In this document: piece after piece, positions 9,418 through 17,723 of the stretch
Position numbering within the stretch: position 1 is the first letter of the stretch
Layout: each line of letters begins with the position of its first letter
Assembly (NCBI RefSeq): GCF_024756275.1
Contig: NZ_JANUGQ010000027.1
Coordinates: forward strand, 30,918-94,917
Origin: Streptomyces pyxinae
GTDB lineage: Bacteria > Actinomycetota > Actinomycetes > Streptomycetales > Streptomycetaceae
DNA length: 64,000 bases
Reading direction: 5' to 3'
The notes under the pieces: generated by a model
Told to the model about the DNA's origin: nothing
What the model saw: only the letters and a program-made list of their open reading frames with translations
The model's database searches: none
Translations under genes and position numbers: made by a program

Positions 9418-10218
9418 ATGCCCTTCCTCTCGTCCGCCCGCAAGCCGTATGTCATCGGAGCCGGGGTGGTCGCCGCCGCCGCGCTGCTCGGCGCCGTCTC
9501 CTACACCGCCACCAAGCCCGACGCGCCCACCGCCTCCGCCGCCCGCACGCCCGGCGGCGGGGAGTCCGCGCCGGGCGCGGAGCCCCGGGTCTACCCCGAG
9601 CTGGAGCGGTACGCCCGCCGCGACGCCGAGGACGGCCTGGCGCTCGGCCGGGCCGACGCCCCGGTGGTCCTGATCGAGTACGCCGACTTCAAGTGCGGCT
9701 ACTGCGGCAAGTTCGCCCGCGACACCGAACCCGAGCTGATCCGCCGCTATGTCGACCGGGGCGTCCTGCGCATCGAGTGGCGCAACTTCCCGATCTTCGG
9801 CGCCGACTCCGAGCGTGCCGCCCGGGCCGCCTGGGCGGCGGGCCAGCAGGGCCGGTTCTGGCAGTTCCACCGGGCCGCCTACGCCGAGGGCGCCAAGGAG
9901 AAGGGATTCTCGGCCGAACGGGTGGCCGCCCTGGCCCGGGAGGCGGGCGTACCGGACCTCGGCCGCTTCACCCGCGAGCTGGACGGCGAGGCCGCCCGCA
10001 AGGCGGTGGCCAAGGACCAGGACCAGGGGTACTCGCTGGGCGCCACCTCCACCCCCTCCTTCCTGGTGAACGGCCGCCCGCTCGCCGGCGCCCAGCCGAC
10101 GGAGGCGTTCGCGAAAGCAATTGAAGCGTCGGCGGCCGCCGCGAAGCAGCGCCCCGAGTCTGTCACTCCCAGTGAGACGGCGGGGGCGGGAGCCCGGGAC
10201 GAGAGGGCCGACCGGTGA
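9418..10218 (+). CDS. membrane-anchored DsbA-like thioredoxin-fold oxidoreductase
   Basis: A 266-residue protein with AGGAG just upstream of the ATG. An N-terminal signal anchor (residues 11-29) is followed by a linker and a DsbA/thioredoxin-4 domain. The active site is CGYC (Cys93, Cys96) in ADFKCGYCGKFARDTEP, and the cis-proline loop is TSTPSFLVNG. The family handles disulfide chemistry of exported proteins at the outer face of the membrane. Its stop codon overlaps the GTG start of the CcdA-like gene (GTGA), so the two are translationally coupled; the membrane partner probably supplies or removes electrons. The direction of electron flow cannot be told from sequence. Confidence 0.88.
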   Translation: MPFLSSARKPYVIGAGVVAAAALLGAVSYTATKPDAPTASAARTPGGGESAPGAEPRVYPELERYARRDAEDGLALGRADAPVVLIEYADFKCGYCGKFARDTEPELIRRYVDRGVLRIEWRNFPIFGADSERAARAAWAAGQQGRFWQFHRAAYAEGAKEKGFSAERVAALAREAGVPDLGRFTRELDGEAARKAVAKDQDQGYSLGATSTPSFLVNGRPLAGAQPTEAFAKAIEASAAAAKQRPESVTPSETAGAGARDERADR

Positions 10219-11039
10219 CCGACCTCGGCTATCTGGCCGCCTTCCTCGGCGGGCTGCTCGCCCTGCTGAGCCCGTGCAGCGCCCTGCTGCTCCCGGCCTT
10301 CTTCGCGTACTCGATCGACTCCCCGGCCCGGCTGCTGGCCAGGACCGGGATCTTCTACGCCGGGCTGGCCACCACCCTGGTCCCGCTGGGCGCGGCCGGC
10401 TCGTTCGCCGGGCGGCTCTTCTACGGCCACCGGGACCTGCTGGTGACGACCGGCGGCTGGCTGATCATCGGCCTGGGACTGGCCCAGCTCCTCGGTCTGG
10501 GCTTCGCCTCCCGGCGGCTCGGTGAGGCGAGCGGGCGCATCCGGCCCACCACCGTGCTCTCCGTCTACGCGCTGGGCCTGGTCTACGGGCTCGCCGGATT
10601 CTGCGCGGGCCCGATCCTGGGCAGCGTGCTGACGGTGGCCGCGCTCGGCGGCAACCCGGTCTACGGGGGCCTGCTGCTGGCGGTGTACGCGCTCGGCATG
10701 GCGGTGCCGCTCTTTCTGCTGGCGCTGCTCTGGGACCGGTTCGAGCTGGGCCGGCGCCGCTGGCTGCGCGGCCGGCCGGTGCGGGTGGGCCGCTGGGAGA
10801 CCCACTCCACCTCGCTGCTGTCGGGCCTCTTCTTCGTCGCGCTCGGGGTGCTCTTCCTGGCCTTCGACGGGGCGACGGCGCTGCCCGGGCTGCTGGACGT
10901 GGACGACTCGTACGCCGTCGAGGAGTGGGCCGCCGGGCTGGGCGCGGCGGTGCCCGACTGGGCGCTGCTGGTGGCCGTGGTCGCGGTGGTGGCGATCGCC
11001 CTGGGGGTACGGGGCTGGCGCCGCCGCGAGCGGGCGTAG
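10215..11039 (+). CDS. CcdA/DsbD-type membrane thiol-electron transporter
   Basis: A 274-residue integral membrane protein with at least six hydrophobic segments. The first helix carries LLSPCSALLLPAFF and a later one GLAGFCAGPILGSVL, giving the paired membrane cysteines within helices that define the CcdA/DsbD transmembrane domain. Family members pass reducing equivalents from cytosolic thioredoxin across the membrane to extracellular thiol proteins. The start GTG overlaps the stop of the DsbA-like gene by 4 nt, a strong operon sign. The gene is followed by the shared hairpin at 11143-11171. Confidence 0.87.
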   Translation: MTDLGYLAAFLGGLLALLSPCSALLLPAFFAYSIDSPARLLARTGIFYAGLATTLVPLGAAGSFAGRLFYGHRDLLVTTGGWLIIGLGLAQLLGLGFASRRLGEASGRIRPTTVLSVYALGLVYGLAGFCAGPILGSVLTVAALGGNPVYGGLLLAVYALGMAVPLFLLALLWDRFELGRRRWLRGRPVRVGRWETHSTSLLSGLFFVALGVLFLAFDGATALPGLLDVDDSYAVEEWAAGLGAAVPDWALLVAVVAVVAIALGVRGWRRRERA

Positions 11040-11142
11040 CACCGGTGACCGGTCGCCGGGTGGCGGGCCTCCGGGCCGGCCCGCCCCCGGTGGCGCACCG
11101 GTACGTGTCTCCCGTACGACGCTCTCGTACGGGTCACACGAC

Positions 11143-11171
11143 GAAGCCCCCGGCGCGGGGCCGGGGGCTTC
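11143..11171. terminator. bidirectional terminator between ccdA-like gene and tRNA cluster
   Basis: Perfect 12-bp stem GAAGCCCCCGGC (11143-11154) / GCCGGGGGCTTC (11160-11171) with a 5-nt loop. It lies between the convergent CcdA-like gene (+) and the tRNA cluster (-), so it can serve both. Confidence 0.8.
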
Positions 11172-11177
11172 GGGCGG

Positions 11178-11251
11178 TGGCTGGGGCCGGGGTCGAACCG
11201 GCGACCTATCGCTTTTCAGGCGATCGCTCGTACCAACTGAGCTACCCAGCC
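11178..11251 (-). tRNA. tRNA-Phe (GAA)
   Basis: Reverse-strand cloverleaf with acceptor GGCTGGG/CCCAGCC, D-arm GTAGCTCAGTTGGTACGAGC, anticodon GAA and T-arm CCGGTTCGACCCCGG, discriminator A. Third and last gene of the Glu-Asp-Phe cluster. Confidence 0.96.
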
Positions 11252-11275
11252 ACGGTGTTTCACGTGAAACACCAG

Positions 11276-11350
11276 CGGTCCTGACGGGATTTGAACCCGC
11301 GGCCTCCACCTTGACAGGGTGGCGAGCACTCCAAACTGCTCCACAGGACC
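11276..11350 (-). tRNA. tRNA-Asp (GTC), second copy
   Basis: Same 75-nt sequence as the tRNA-Asp at 3385-3459, anticodon GTC. It lies between tRNA-Glu and tRNA-Phe in one transcription unit. Confidence 0.96.
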
Positions 11351-11389
11351 AAACGTGATGCGAGAACCAGTCTCGCACACGGTGATGCG

Positions 11390-11462
11390 TGCCCCCAACG
11401 GGATTCGAACCCGTGCTACCGCCTTGAAAGGGCGGCGTCCTGGGCCACTAGACGATGAGGGC
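11390..11462 (-). tRNA. tRNA-Glu (TTC)
   Basis: Reverse-strand cloverleaf with acceptor GCCCTCA/TGGGGGC, anticodon TTC within CCCTTTCAAGG, T-arm ACGGGTTCGAATCCCG, discriminator A. First gene of the cluster. Confidence 0.95.
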
Positions 11463-11507
11463 TAAGAGGCCCGCCTGAGCGCCTCTCAGCGCGTCGGGGA
11501 CGTGAGA

Positions 11508-11537
11508 AGCATAGGCGATGGGCGGACCGATCGCCAA
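11508..11537 (-). promoter_or_regulatory. candidate promoter of the tRNA Glu-Asp-Phe cluster
   Basis: On the reverse strand TTGGCG (11532-11537) and TATGCT (11508-11513) are separated by 18 nt, a good match to a principal-sigma promoter. The expected start lies about 40 nt upstream of tRNA-Glu. Confidence 0.55.
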
Positions 11538-11622
11538 AACGGTTCCCCGGCGCCCCGCGGGCCCCCGTTCAGGACCGGGCCGGGTCCCGCGGCCCGGGGG
11601 CCCGTCCCGGAGGGCGCACAGG

Positions 11623-13323
11623 TCAGGGCGTACCGGCCGGGACGGGCGTACCGCCGCCGGGGGAGCCGCTTCCGGCGGGCGTACGGGCGCCGGAGGGCGT
11701 ACCGCTCCCGGCGGGTGCACCGGCCCCGGAGGGCGGGCCGGACCCGGAGGGCGGGCCGGAAGGACTGCCGCCCGGTGAAGCGGCGCCCGGGGACGAGTCC
11801 GGGGCGGACGGGGTGGGCGACGGGCCGGGGGCGCCGGGAAGGCGCTCCTTGGGCACGTGCCGGCTCACCTCGGCGGTCGTCAGGCCGAGGCCGCCGAGCG
11901 TGATCTCGTCCCACGCCTGGAGCCGCCGGGTGTCCCGGTCCAGATAGAGCACCGAGGCGCGGACCTGCTCCGGCCGCTCGTTCTGTACGGCGCGCAGCCC
12001 GCCGCCGCCCGTGGAGCCCTCGACCTTCAGCCGGGTGCCGTGCGGCAGCGTCTTCTCGACCCGGTGGTGGACATGGCCGGCCAGCACCAGCGGCACCCGG
12101 CCGTCCGTCTCCTGGGCGGCGACCGGATTGTGGGCCACCGCGATGTCGACGGGCGTCCCGGACCGCTCCTGGCCCAGCAGCGCGGCGGCGAGGCGCCGGC
12201 CGGCCGCCCGCTCGTCGTCGTCGGTCGCGGGCACCACCGAGCGGTCGGGCGTGAACTGCGGGTCCCCGATCCCGGCCACCCGCAGCCCGCCGACCGTGAC
12301 GGCCCGGCCGTCGTCCAGGACATGGACGTTCTTCAGGCCCTCCAGATACCGCTGGGTCACCCGCGAGTCGTGGTTGCCGCGCACCCAGACGTACGGGGCG
12401 CCGAGGTGGGCGGCCGGGTCGAGGAAGCCGTTCTCGGGGGCGGTGCCGTGGTCCATGGTGTCGCCCGAGTCGATGATCACGTCGATCTTGTACTGCTTCA
12501 CCAGCGAACCGATGATGTGCCAGGCGGCCGGGTTGAGGTGGATGTCCGAGACGTGCAGCACCCGGATGGTGCCCGGGTCGGGCTGGTAGGTCGGCAGGGC
12601 GGAGGTGGCGTCGTACAGCTTGGTCACATTGGTGACCAGCCGGGCCAGCTCCTTCTGGTAGACGTCGAACTCGCTGACGATCGACCGGGCGTTGCCGACC
12701 ACCGAGGGCGCCGAGGAGAGCAACCCGGAGAACCGGGGCTCCAGCACCGACTTGGGGTTCCAGGTGGCGAAGGCGCAGGCGCCCGAGGCGGCGAGCAGCA
12801 CCAGGGCCAGCCCGCCGGCGGCCAGCGCGCGGCGCGGGCGCCGGTAGACCACCAGGCCGAGCGCGGTCGCCCCGGAGACGACCGCGACGCAGGACCGGAC
12901 GGCCAGGTCGCGGGTGCCGTGGCTGACGTCCCGGGTGATCTCCTCCTGGAGGCCGGAGATCCGCTCCGGGTGCTGGACCAGGGCCTGGGAGCGCACCGGG
13001 TCGAGCTGGTCCACGTCCACGTCCAGCCGGAGCGGCGCGGTGTGCGAGTCCAGCTGGAGGGCGCCCAGCGGGGAGACGTTGATCTTCGTTCCGCCCTCCA
13101 GGGACGGGCGCAGGGTCATGCTGGTGTCCATCGGGCCGACGGGCGTACGGACGCTGCCGACGACCAGCAGACCGAGCCAGGCGCCGAGCAGGACCACCCC
13201 GACCATGCCGAGGGCGCGGGCCCAGGGATGCGGCGGGTGCACCAGGGTGCTGGTGGGGCCGGAGTGGCGGGAGCGGTAATGGCGGAGTGCACGGTGGTAC
13301 GTGGCACGGAGGGCGCGGGCCAT
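11623..13323 (-). CDS. membrane-anchored metallophosphoesterase
   Basis: A 566-residue protein. Two hydrophobic regions lie in the N-terminal third (around PWARALGMVGVVLLGAWLGL and a pair at VRSCVAVVSGATALGLVVY / LAAGGLALVLLAASGACAF). These are followed by a calcineurin-like phosphoesterase domain with the full motif set: VLHVSDIHLN, DSGDTMDHG, VRGNHDS, VAHNP and LAGHVHH. The last about 70 residues are Gly/Ser/Pro-rich. The domain hydrolyses phosphomono- or diesters with two metal ions; the substrate is unknown. The reading frame extends upstream, but homologous sequence begins near MARALRATYHRALRH, so the ATG at 13323 is used. It is divergent from the metallopeptidase gene. Confidence 0.85.
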   Translation of the reverse strand: MARALRATYHRALRHYRSRHSGPTSTLVHPPHPWARALGMVGVVLLGAWLGLLVVGSVRTPVGPMDTSMTLRPSLEGGTKINVSPLGALQLDSHTAPLRLDVDVDQLDPVRSQALVQHPERISGLQEEITRDVSHGTRDLAVRSCVAVVSGATALGLVVYRRPRRALAAGGLALVLLAASGACAFATWNPKSVLEPRFSGLLSSAPSVVGNARSIVSEFDVYQKELARLVTNVTKLYDATSALPTYQPDPGTIRVLHVSDIHLNPAAWHIIGSLVKQYKIDVIIDSGDTMDHGTAPENGFLDPAAHLGAPYVWVRGNHDSRVTQRYLEGLKNVHVLDDGRAVTVGGLRVAGIGDPQFTPDRSVVPATDDDERAAGRRLAAALLGQERSGTPVDIAVAHNPVAAQETDGRVPLVLAGHVHHRVEKTLPHGTRLKVEGSTGGGGLRAVQNERPEQVRASVLYLDRDTRRLQAWDEITLGGLGLTTAEVSRHVPKERLPGAPGPSPTPSAPDSSPGAASPGGSPSGPPSGSGPPSGAGAPAGSGTPSGARTPAGSGSPGGGTPVPAGTP

Positions 13324-13504
13324 GCGGAGCCGTATGCCCGTTCCGCCCTCCGGACATGCCCGCCCCCGCCCGTGCGGGGGAGCCGGGGGCCGGGGAGCCG
13401 GTGGGCTGGGGGCCCGGTGGGTTGGGGCGGCGGAACCGGCCCCACGGTGTGCGCGCCGCCGTCCCGCGCCCCCGCCGCCGGGGCGCGTCCGGGACAATGG
13501 CCGG

Positions 13505-13855
13505 GTGCTGGAGATGACGCGCGAGGAGTTCGAGGAACTGGTCGCCGAGGCGCTGGACCGGATCCCGCCGGAGCTGACACGGCTGATGGACAACGTGGCC
13601 GTGTTCGTGGAGGACGAGCCGTCCCCCGACGACCCCGAGCTGCTCGGGCTCTACGAGGGGACCCCGCTCACCGACCGGGGCGAGTGGTACGCGGGCGTGC
13701 TGCCGGACCGCATCACCGTCTACCGGGGGCCGACGCTGCGGATGTGCGAGACCCGCGCGGACGTGGTGGCGGAGACCGAGGTCACCGTGGTGCACGAGAT
13801 CGCCCACCACTTCGGCATCGACGACGAGCGGCTGCACGAACTCGGCTACGGCTGA
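13505..13855 (+). CDS. small zinc metallopeptidase (MPN-like/COG3824 type)
   Basis: A 116-residue protein with the minimal zincin motif HEIAHHFGIDDERL near the C-terminus (HExxH plus a downstream acidic residue). The N-terminal half, FEELVAEALDRIPPEL, is the conserved opening of this small actinobacterial and proteobacterial family. It is a predicted zinc-dependent peptidase; no substrate is known to me. Start: GTG at 13505 (MLEMTREEFEEL) or ATG at 13514; neither has a strong ribosome site. It is divergent from the metallophosphoesterase and followed by about 260 bp of GC-rich non-coding sequence. Confidence 0.8.
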   Translation: MLEMTREEFEELVAEALDRIPPELTRLMDNVAVFVEDEPSPDDPELLGLYEGTPLTDRGEWYAGVLPDRITVYRGPTLRMCETRADVVAETEVTVVHEIAHHFGIDDERLHELGYG

Positions 13856-14114
13856 CGGGCTCCGGCCCCGGTGTCCGGGGCACGGGTGCCGGGGCGCGGG
13901 CGACGGGCGATGGGCGGCGGATGGTCGCGTACGGGCCAGGGGCGGGCCGTGCGCGGGCGTCGGGCCACGGGCGGCCGCGCGCGGGCGGCAGGTGACCACC
14001 GGGGCGGGCGTGTCCCTTGCGGGGCCCGGGGAGTTGGGCAGGGCGACCCCGTCCCAGGGTCCGGCAATCCCGTCCGGGCCTCGCCGTCGCGTTCCGTGTC
14101 CCGGAGGAGCCCCC

Positions 14115-14723
14115 GTGCGCCAGATGCCCGCCCCCGTCCGCTGGGCCGTCACCGCACTGGCGGTGGCCGCCTCCGCCGGTACCGTCAGCGGCTGTATGAG
14201 CGTGACCGACGAGCGCGCCAAGCCCGCGCCCGCCAACTCCGTGGAGCCGTCCGAGGTGACGGTGGAGCACGAGGCGGTGGACGCGACCGCGGACGGCGGC
14301 CCGGTCTCCGGCGGCGGCCAGGAGCCGGACGGCCGGACGGACCCGGAGCACCCGGCCGGGGCGAGTGACGGACCCCGCGCCCAGGCCGGGCCGAGCGGCG
14401 CGCCGTCCAAGGGCGCCGCGCCGGGTGCCCGCCCCGGCCGGCCCCCCGTGGCCACGCCGACCGCCGGGCCGCCCGGGGGGTCCGGCGGCGGCGGCGGGGG
14501 CGGCCCGGCCCCGACGACCCCGGCGCCCACGCCCCCGGAGCCGACCCCCGAGCCCGAGCCGACGCCCACCCCGACCCCGCCCGTCGAGCCGACCCCGGAG
14601 CCTACGGACCCGCCGGCTCCCTCGCCGGGCGGCGACTCCCACACCGAGGCGATGCGGGCGCCCCAGGGATACGGTGCCTGGACGCCCCAGGTGCTCGCCG
14701 CGCCGGCCGGGGCCGAGGCATGA
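14115..14723 (+). CDS. Pro-rich lipoprotein of unknown function
   Basis: A 202-residue protein beginning at GTG 14115 with GGAGGAG directly upstream. The signal peptide (residues 1-24) ends in a lipobox VSGC, so it is a predicted lipoprotein. The mature part is acidic, then low complexity: Gly-rich, then repeated Pro-Thr-Glu (TPEPEPTPTPTPP), the usual make-up of a cell-wall-spanning spacer. The C-terminal TEAMRAPQGYGAWTPQVLA is the only non-repetitive tail and may be the functional end. No domain recognised. Confidence 0.7.
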   Translation: MRQMPAPVRWAVTALAVAASAGTVSGCMSVTDERAKPAPANSVEPSEVTVEHEAVDATADGGPVSGGGQEPDGRTDPEHPAGASDGPRAQAGPSGAPSKGAAPGARPGRPPVATPTAGPPGGSGGGGGGGPAPTTPAPTPPEPTPEPEPTPTPTPPVEPTPEPTDPPAPSPGGDSHTEAMRAPQGYGAWTPQVLAAPAGAEA

Positions 14724-15061
14724 GCCGGTGGCCGGCGCCCCCGGGCGCGGTGGTGGTACCGGGGCGGCGTGCGGAGGCCGTCCGGCGCCGGGAGGCCGTC
14801 CAGGACAGGGCCCGTCCCGGACGTCGGGCACCGGGACTGTGACGCGCTCCACTCCGTATCGGCCGTATCGGATTTGCGCGGGGTGGGGGAGGGTGCGTAT
14901 GGTGGTAGATCGTTTGATCCCATTTGCCCGGCGCCACGACCGAAGAGCGCCGCGTGTGGCGCGTACTCTCCTTTGCCGTGGCTGACCGCATCGAGGCGGT
15001 CGTTGGCGAAACACGGAGTTGACGGGCGCGTGCCGAGACTCCGGAAGGTTTCGCATTTCGC
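14724..15061. other. intergenic region and leader of the DEAD-box helicase gene
   Basis: 338 bp without a gene. It holds the candidate promoter at 14874-14903 and a predicted 5' leader of about 150 nt before the helicase start. Confidence 0.5.
14874..14903 (+). promoter_or_regulatory. candidate promoter of the DEAD-box helicase gene
   Basis: TTGCGC (14874-14879) and TATGGT (14898-14903) with an 18-nt spacer resemble a principal-sigma promoter. Transcription would begin near 14910, leaving a leader of about 150 nt. Confidence 0.45.
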
Positions 15062-17299
15062 ATGTCCATTTCCAGTTCTGACCGTACCGTTGTGACCGCC
15101 GAGACCCCCGTCTCCGCCGAGTCCGAGGCCATCGAGACGGCCGGGGCGGCCCAGACCGCTCAGACCGCCGAGCTCACCGAGACCGCTGAGACCGCCGACG
15201 TCCAGTCCGCCGACGACAGCGGCGCGGCGGAGTCCGCCGAGCCGGCTGAGCCGACCGTGACCTTCGCGGACCTCGGGCTGCCCGAGGGCGTCGTGCGCAA
15301 GCTGGCGCAGAACGGCGTGACCGTCCCGTTCCCGATCCAGGCCGCGACCATCCCGGACGCCCTGGCCGGCAAGGACATCCTCGGCCGCGGCCGCACCGGC
15401 TCCGGCAAGACCCTCTCCTTCGGTCTGCCGCTGCTCGCCACCCTGGCCGGCGGCCACACCGAGAAGAAGAAGCCGCGCGGTGTCATCCTCACCCCGACCC
15501 GCGAGCTCGCCATGCAGGTGGCGGACGCCCTCCAGCCGTACGGTGATGTGCTCGGCCTGAAGATGAAGGTCGTCTGCGGCGGTACGTCGATGGGTAACCA
15601 GATCTACGCGCTGGAGCGCGGCGTCGACATCCTCGTCGCCACCCCCGGCCGGCTGCGTGACGTCATCAACCGCGGTGCCTGCTCGCTCGACCAGGTCCGG
15701 GTCGCCATCCTCGACGAGGCCGACCAGATGTCCGATCTGGGCTTCCTCCCCGAGGTCACCGAGCTGCTCGACCAGGTGCCGGCCGACGGCCAGCGGATGC
15801 TCTTCTCCGCCACCATGGAGAACGAGATCGCGACCCTGGTCCGGCGCTACCTGAACAACCCGGTCAGCCACGAGGTCGACAGCGCCCAGGGCAACGTCAC
15901 CACGATGACCCACCACGTCCTCGTGGTGAAGCCGAAGGACAAGGCGCCGGTCACCAACGCCATCGCCGCCCGCAAGGGCCGCACCATCATCTTCGTTCGC
16001 ACCCAGCTGGGCGCCGACCGCATCGCGGAGCAGCTCCGCGACTCCGGGGTGAAGGCCGACGCGCTGCACGGCGGCATGACTCAGGGCGCCCGCACCCGGA
16101 CGCTGTCCGACTTCAAGGACGGTTACGTCAACGCGCTGGTCGCCACCGACGTCGCCGCCCGCGGCATCCACGTGGACGGCATCGACCTGGTCCTCAACGT
16201 GGACCCGGCCGGCGACCACAAGGACTACCTGCACCGCTCGGGCCGCACCGCCCGCGCCGGCCGGTCCGGCACGGTCGTCTCGCTGGCCCTGCCGCACCAG
16301 CGCCGCCAGATCTTCCGCCTGATGGAGGACGCGGGCGTGGACGCCTCCCGTCACATCGTGGGTGGCTCCGGTGCGTTCGAGCCCGAGGTGGCCGAGATCA
16401 CCGGCGCCCGCTCGCTCACCGAGGTGCAGGCCGACTCCGCGAACAGCGCCGCCAAGCAGGCCGAGCGCGAGGTCGCCGAGCTGACCCGGGAGCTGGAGCG
16501 CCTCCAGCGCCGGGCCGGTGAACTCCGCGAGGAGGCCGACCGCCTGGTCGCCCGGGCCGCCCGCGAGCGCGGCGACGACCCGGAGGCCGCCGTCACCCAG
16601 GTGACCGAGGAGGCCGAGGCCGAGGTCGCGGAGGCGGTCGCCGCCCCCGCGCCGGAGCAGCAGCCCCGCGAGTACCGCGAGGACCGCCGGGACGACCGCG
16701 GCAACTTCGAGCGCCGTGCCCCGCGCCGCGAGGACGACCGCGGTGGCCGTTCCTTCGAGCGCCGTGACGACCGTGGCGGCTTCCGTCGTGACGACCGGCG
16801 CGACGACCGCCGGGACGGTGACCGTGGTGGCTTCCGCCGTGACGACCGCCCCTCCGGCGGCTTCAACCGCGACCGGCGCGACGACCGCCGGGACGGTGAC
16901 CGCGGTGGCTTCCGCCGCGACGAGCGTCCCTCCGGTGGCTTCCGCCGTGACGACCGGCGCGACGACCGCCGGGACGGTGACCGTGGCGGTTTCCGCCGCG
17001 ACGACCGTCCCTCGGGCGGCTTCAACCGCGACCGGCGCGACGACCGCGGTGGCCGTTCCTTCGAGCGCCGTGACGACCGTGGTGGCTTCCGCCGCGACGA
17101 CCGTCCCTCCGGCCACCGGGGCAGCGACCGTCCGTTCAACCGCGACCGCCGCGACGACCGCCCGTCCGGTGGCTTCCGCTCCGGCGGCCACGACCGCCCG
17201 TTCGGCCGCCGCGACGACCACCGGGGCGCCGGCTCCAACTCGCCCTCGTCGTCCTACGGCCGCCGCGACGACAAGCCGCGCTGGAAGCGCAACGGCTGA
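15062..17299 (+). CDS. DEAD-box RNA helicase with long RDD/RGG-rich tail
   Basis: A 745-residue protein. The first about 60 residues are an acidic Glu/Ala/Thr leader; the helicase core follows, with a Q-motif-like segment TFADLGLPEGVVRKL, Walker A RGRTGSGKT, motif II ILDEADQM, SAT (LFSATME) and motif VI HRSGRTARAG. A coiled segment (residues about 460-520) leads into a roughly 200-residue basic/acidic tail of near-identical blocks such as GGFRRDDRPSGGFNRD, resembling RNA-binding RGG tails. The family remodels RNA, often under cold or ribosome-assembly stress. The tail DNA repeats with a period near 80 bp. Start ATG 15062 has a GGAAGG site at a longish distance. It matches the SCO4096 position in synteny (from memory). 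Confidence 0.92.
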   Translation: MSISSSDRTVVTAETPVSAESEAIETAGAAQTAQTAELTETAETADVQSADDSGAAESAEPAEPTVTFADLGLPEGVVRKLAQNGVTVPFPIQAATIPDALAGKDILGRGRTGSGKTLSFGLPLLATLAGGHTEKKKPRGVILTPTRELAMQVADALQPYGDVLGLKMKVVCGGTSMGNQIYALERGVDILVATPGRLRDVINRGACSLDQVRVAILDEADQMSDLGFLPEVTELLDQVPADGQRMLFSATMENEIATLVRRYLNNPVSHEVDSAQGNVTTMTHHVLVVKPKDKAPVTNAIAARKGRTIIFVRTQLGADRIAEQLRDSGVKADALHGGMTQGARTRTLSDFKDGYVNALVATDVAARGIHVDGIDLVLNVDPAGDHKDYLHRSGRTARAGRSGTVVSLALPHQRRQIFRLMEDAGVDASRHIVGGSGAFEPEVAEITGARSLTEVQADSANSAAKQAEREVAELTRELERLQRRAGELREEADRLVARAARERGDDPEAAVTQVTEEAEAEVAEAVAAPAPEQQPREYREDRRDDRGNFERRAPRREDDRGGRSFERRDDRGGFRRDDRRDDRRDGDRGGFRRDDRPSGGFNRDRRDDRRDGDRGGFRRDERPSGGFRRDDRRDDRRDGDRGGFRRDDRPSGGFNRDRRDDRGGRSFERRDDRGGFRRDDRPSGHRGSDRPFNRDRRDDRPSGGFRSGGHDRPFGRRDDHRGAGSNSPSSSYGRRDDKPRWKRNG

Positions 17300-17505
17300 C
17301 CCCGCCCGGCCGGTGCGGCTGACCCCGCCCGGCAGGTGACGGTCCGACGGGCCGGTACGGCGCTCCCGGGCGCCGTACCGGCCCGCCGCGTATCCCCAGG
17401 CCACGCCCGTACCCGATACCCGGTCGGCCCGGCAGCTCCGGGGGACTATGCTCGGTCGGGGCGCGCCGACCACGCACCCCCCGGCCCCGCTATGCTGCGG
17501 GGCGC

Positions 17506-17578
17506 GGGCCGTTAGCTCAATTGGCAGAGCAGCGGACTTTTAATCCGTTGGTTGTGGGTTCGAGTCCCACACGGCCTA
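17506..17578 (+). tRNA. tRNA-Lys (TTT), integration target
   Basis: Complete cloverleaf: acceptor GGGCCGT/ACGGCCT, D-arm TAGCTCAATTGGCAGAGC, anticodon TTT in GGACTTTTAATCC, T-arm TGTGGGTTCGAGTCCCACA, discriminator A. Its 3' half forms the left attachment site of the integrated element; the gene remains intact because the attachment core restores the tRNA end. Confidence 0.96.
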
Positions 17579-17581
17579 CCG
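17534..17581. repeat. attL core (tRNA-Lys 3' half)
   Basis: 48 nt running from the anticodon stem to one base past the 3' CC, identical to 36604-36651. Direct identity plus the adjacent integrase defines the left attachment core. Confidence 0.93.
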
Positions 17582-17617
17582 ACAGCAGGGCAGGGGAAGC
17601 CTCCTGACCTGCGGTGG

Positions 17618-17651
17618 AGCGCCCCGACCGGTTTCGACCGGGCGGGGCGCT
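17618..17651 (+). terminator. terminator-like hairpin just inside attL
   Basis: AGCGCCCCGACCGGT (17618-17632) pairs with ACCGGGCGGGGCGCT (17637-17651), one mismatch, TTCG loop. It replaces the chromosomal tRNA-Lys terminator, which now lies beyond attR. Confidence 0.7.
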
Positions 17652-17668
17652 TCGTCGTTCGGGGGTGG

Positions 17669-17690
17669 GTGCGTGAGCGATGCGTGAGCG
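17669..17690. repeat. left arm-type repeat of the element
   Basis: 22 nt made of two tandem TGCGTGAGCG units, identical to 36468-36489 near the other end. Candidate integrase or Xis arm-binding site, 87 nt inside the attL core. Confidence 0.7.
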
Positions 17691-17723
17691 CCACTGATAC
17701 CGGACGCTGCGCTCACGAGGCGG

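Noticed and set aside
11486..17473. Very long reverse-strand open frame of nearly 2000 codons
   Set aside because: It runs through several well-supported genes on both strands and has only Arg/Pro/Gly/Val filler; it is open because of extreme GC content.
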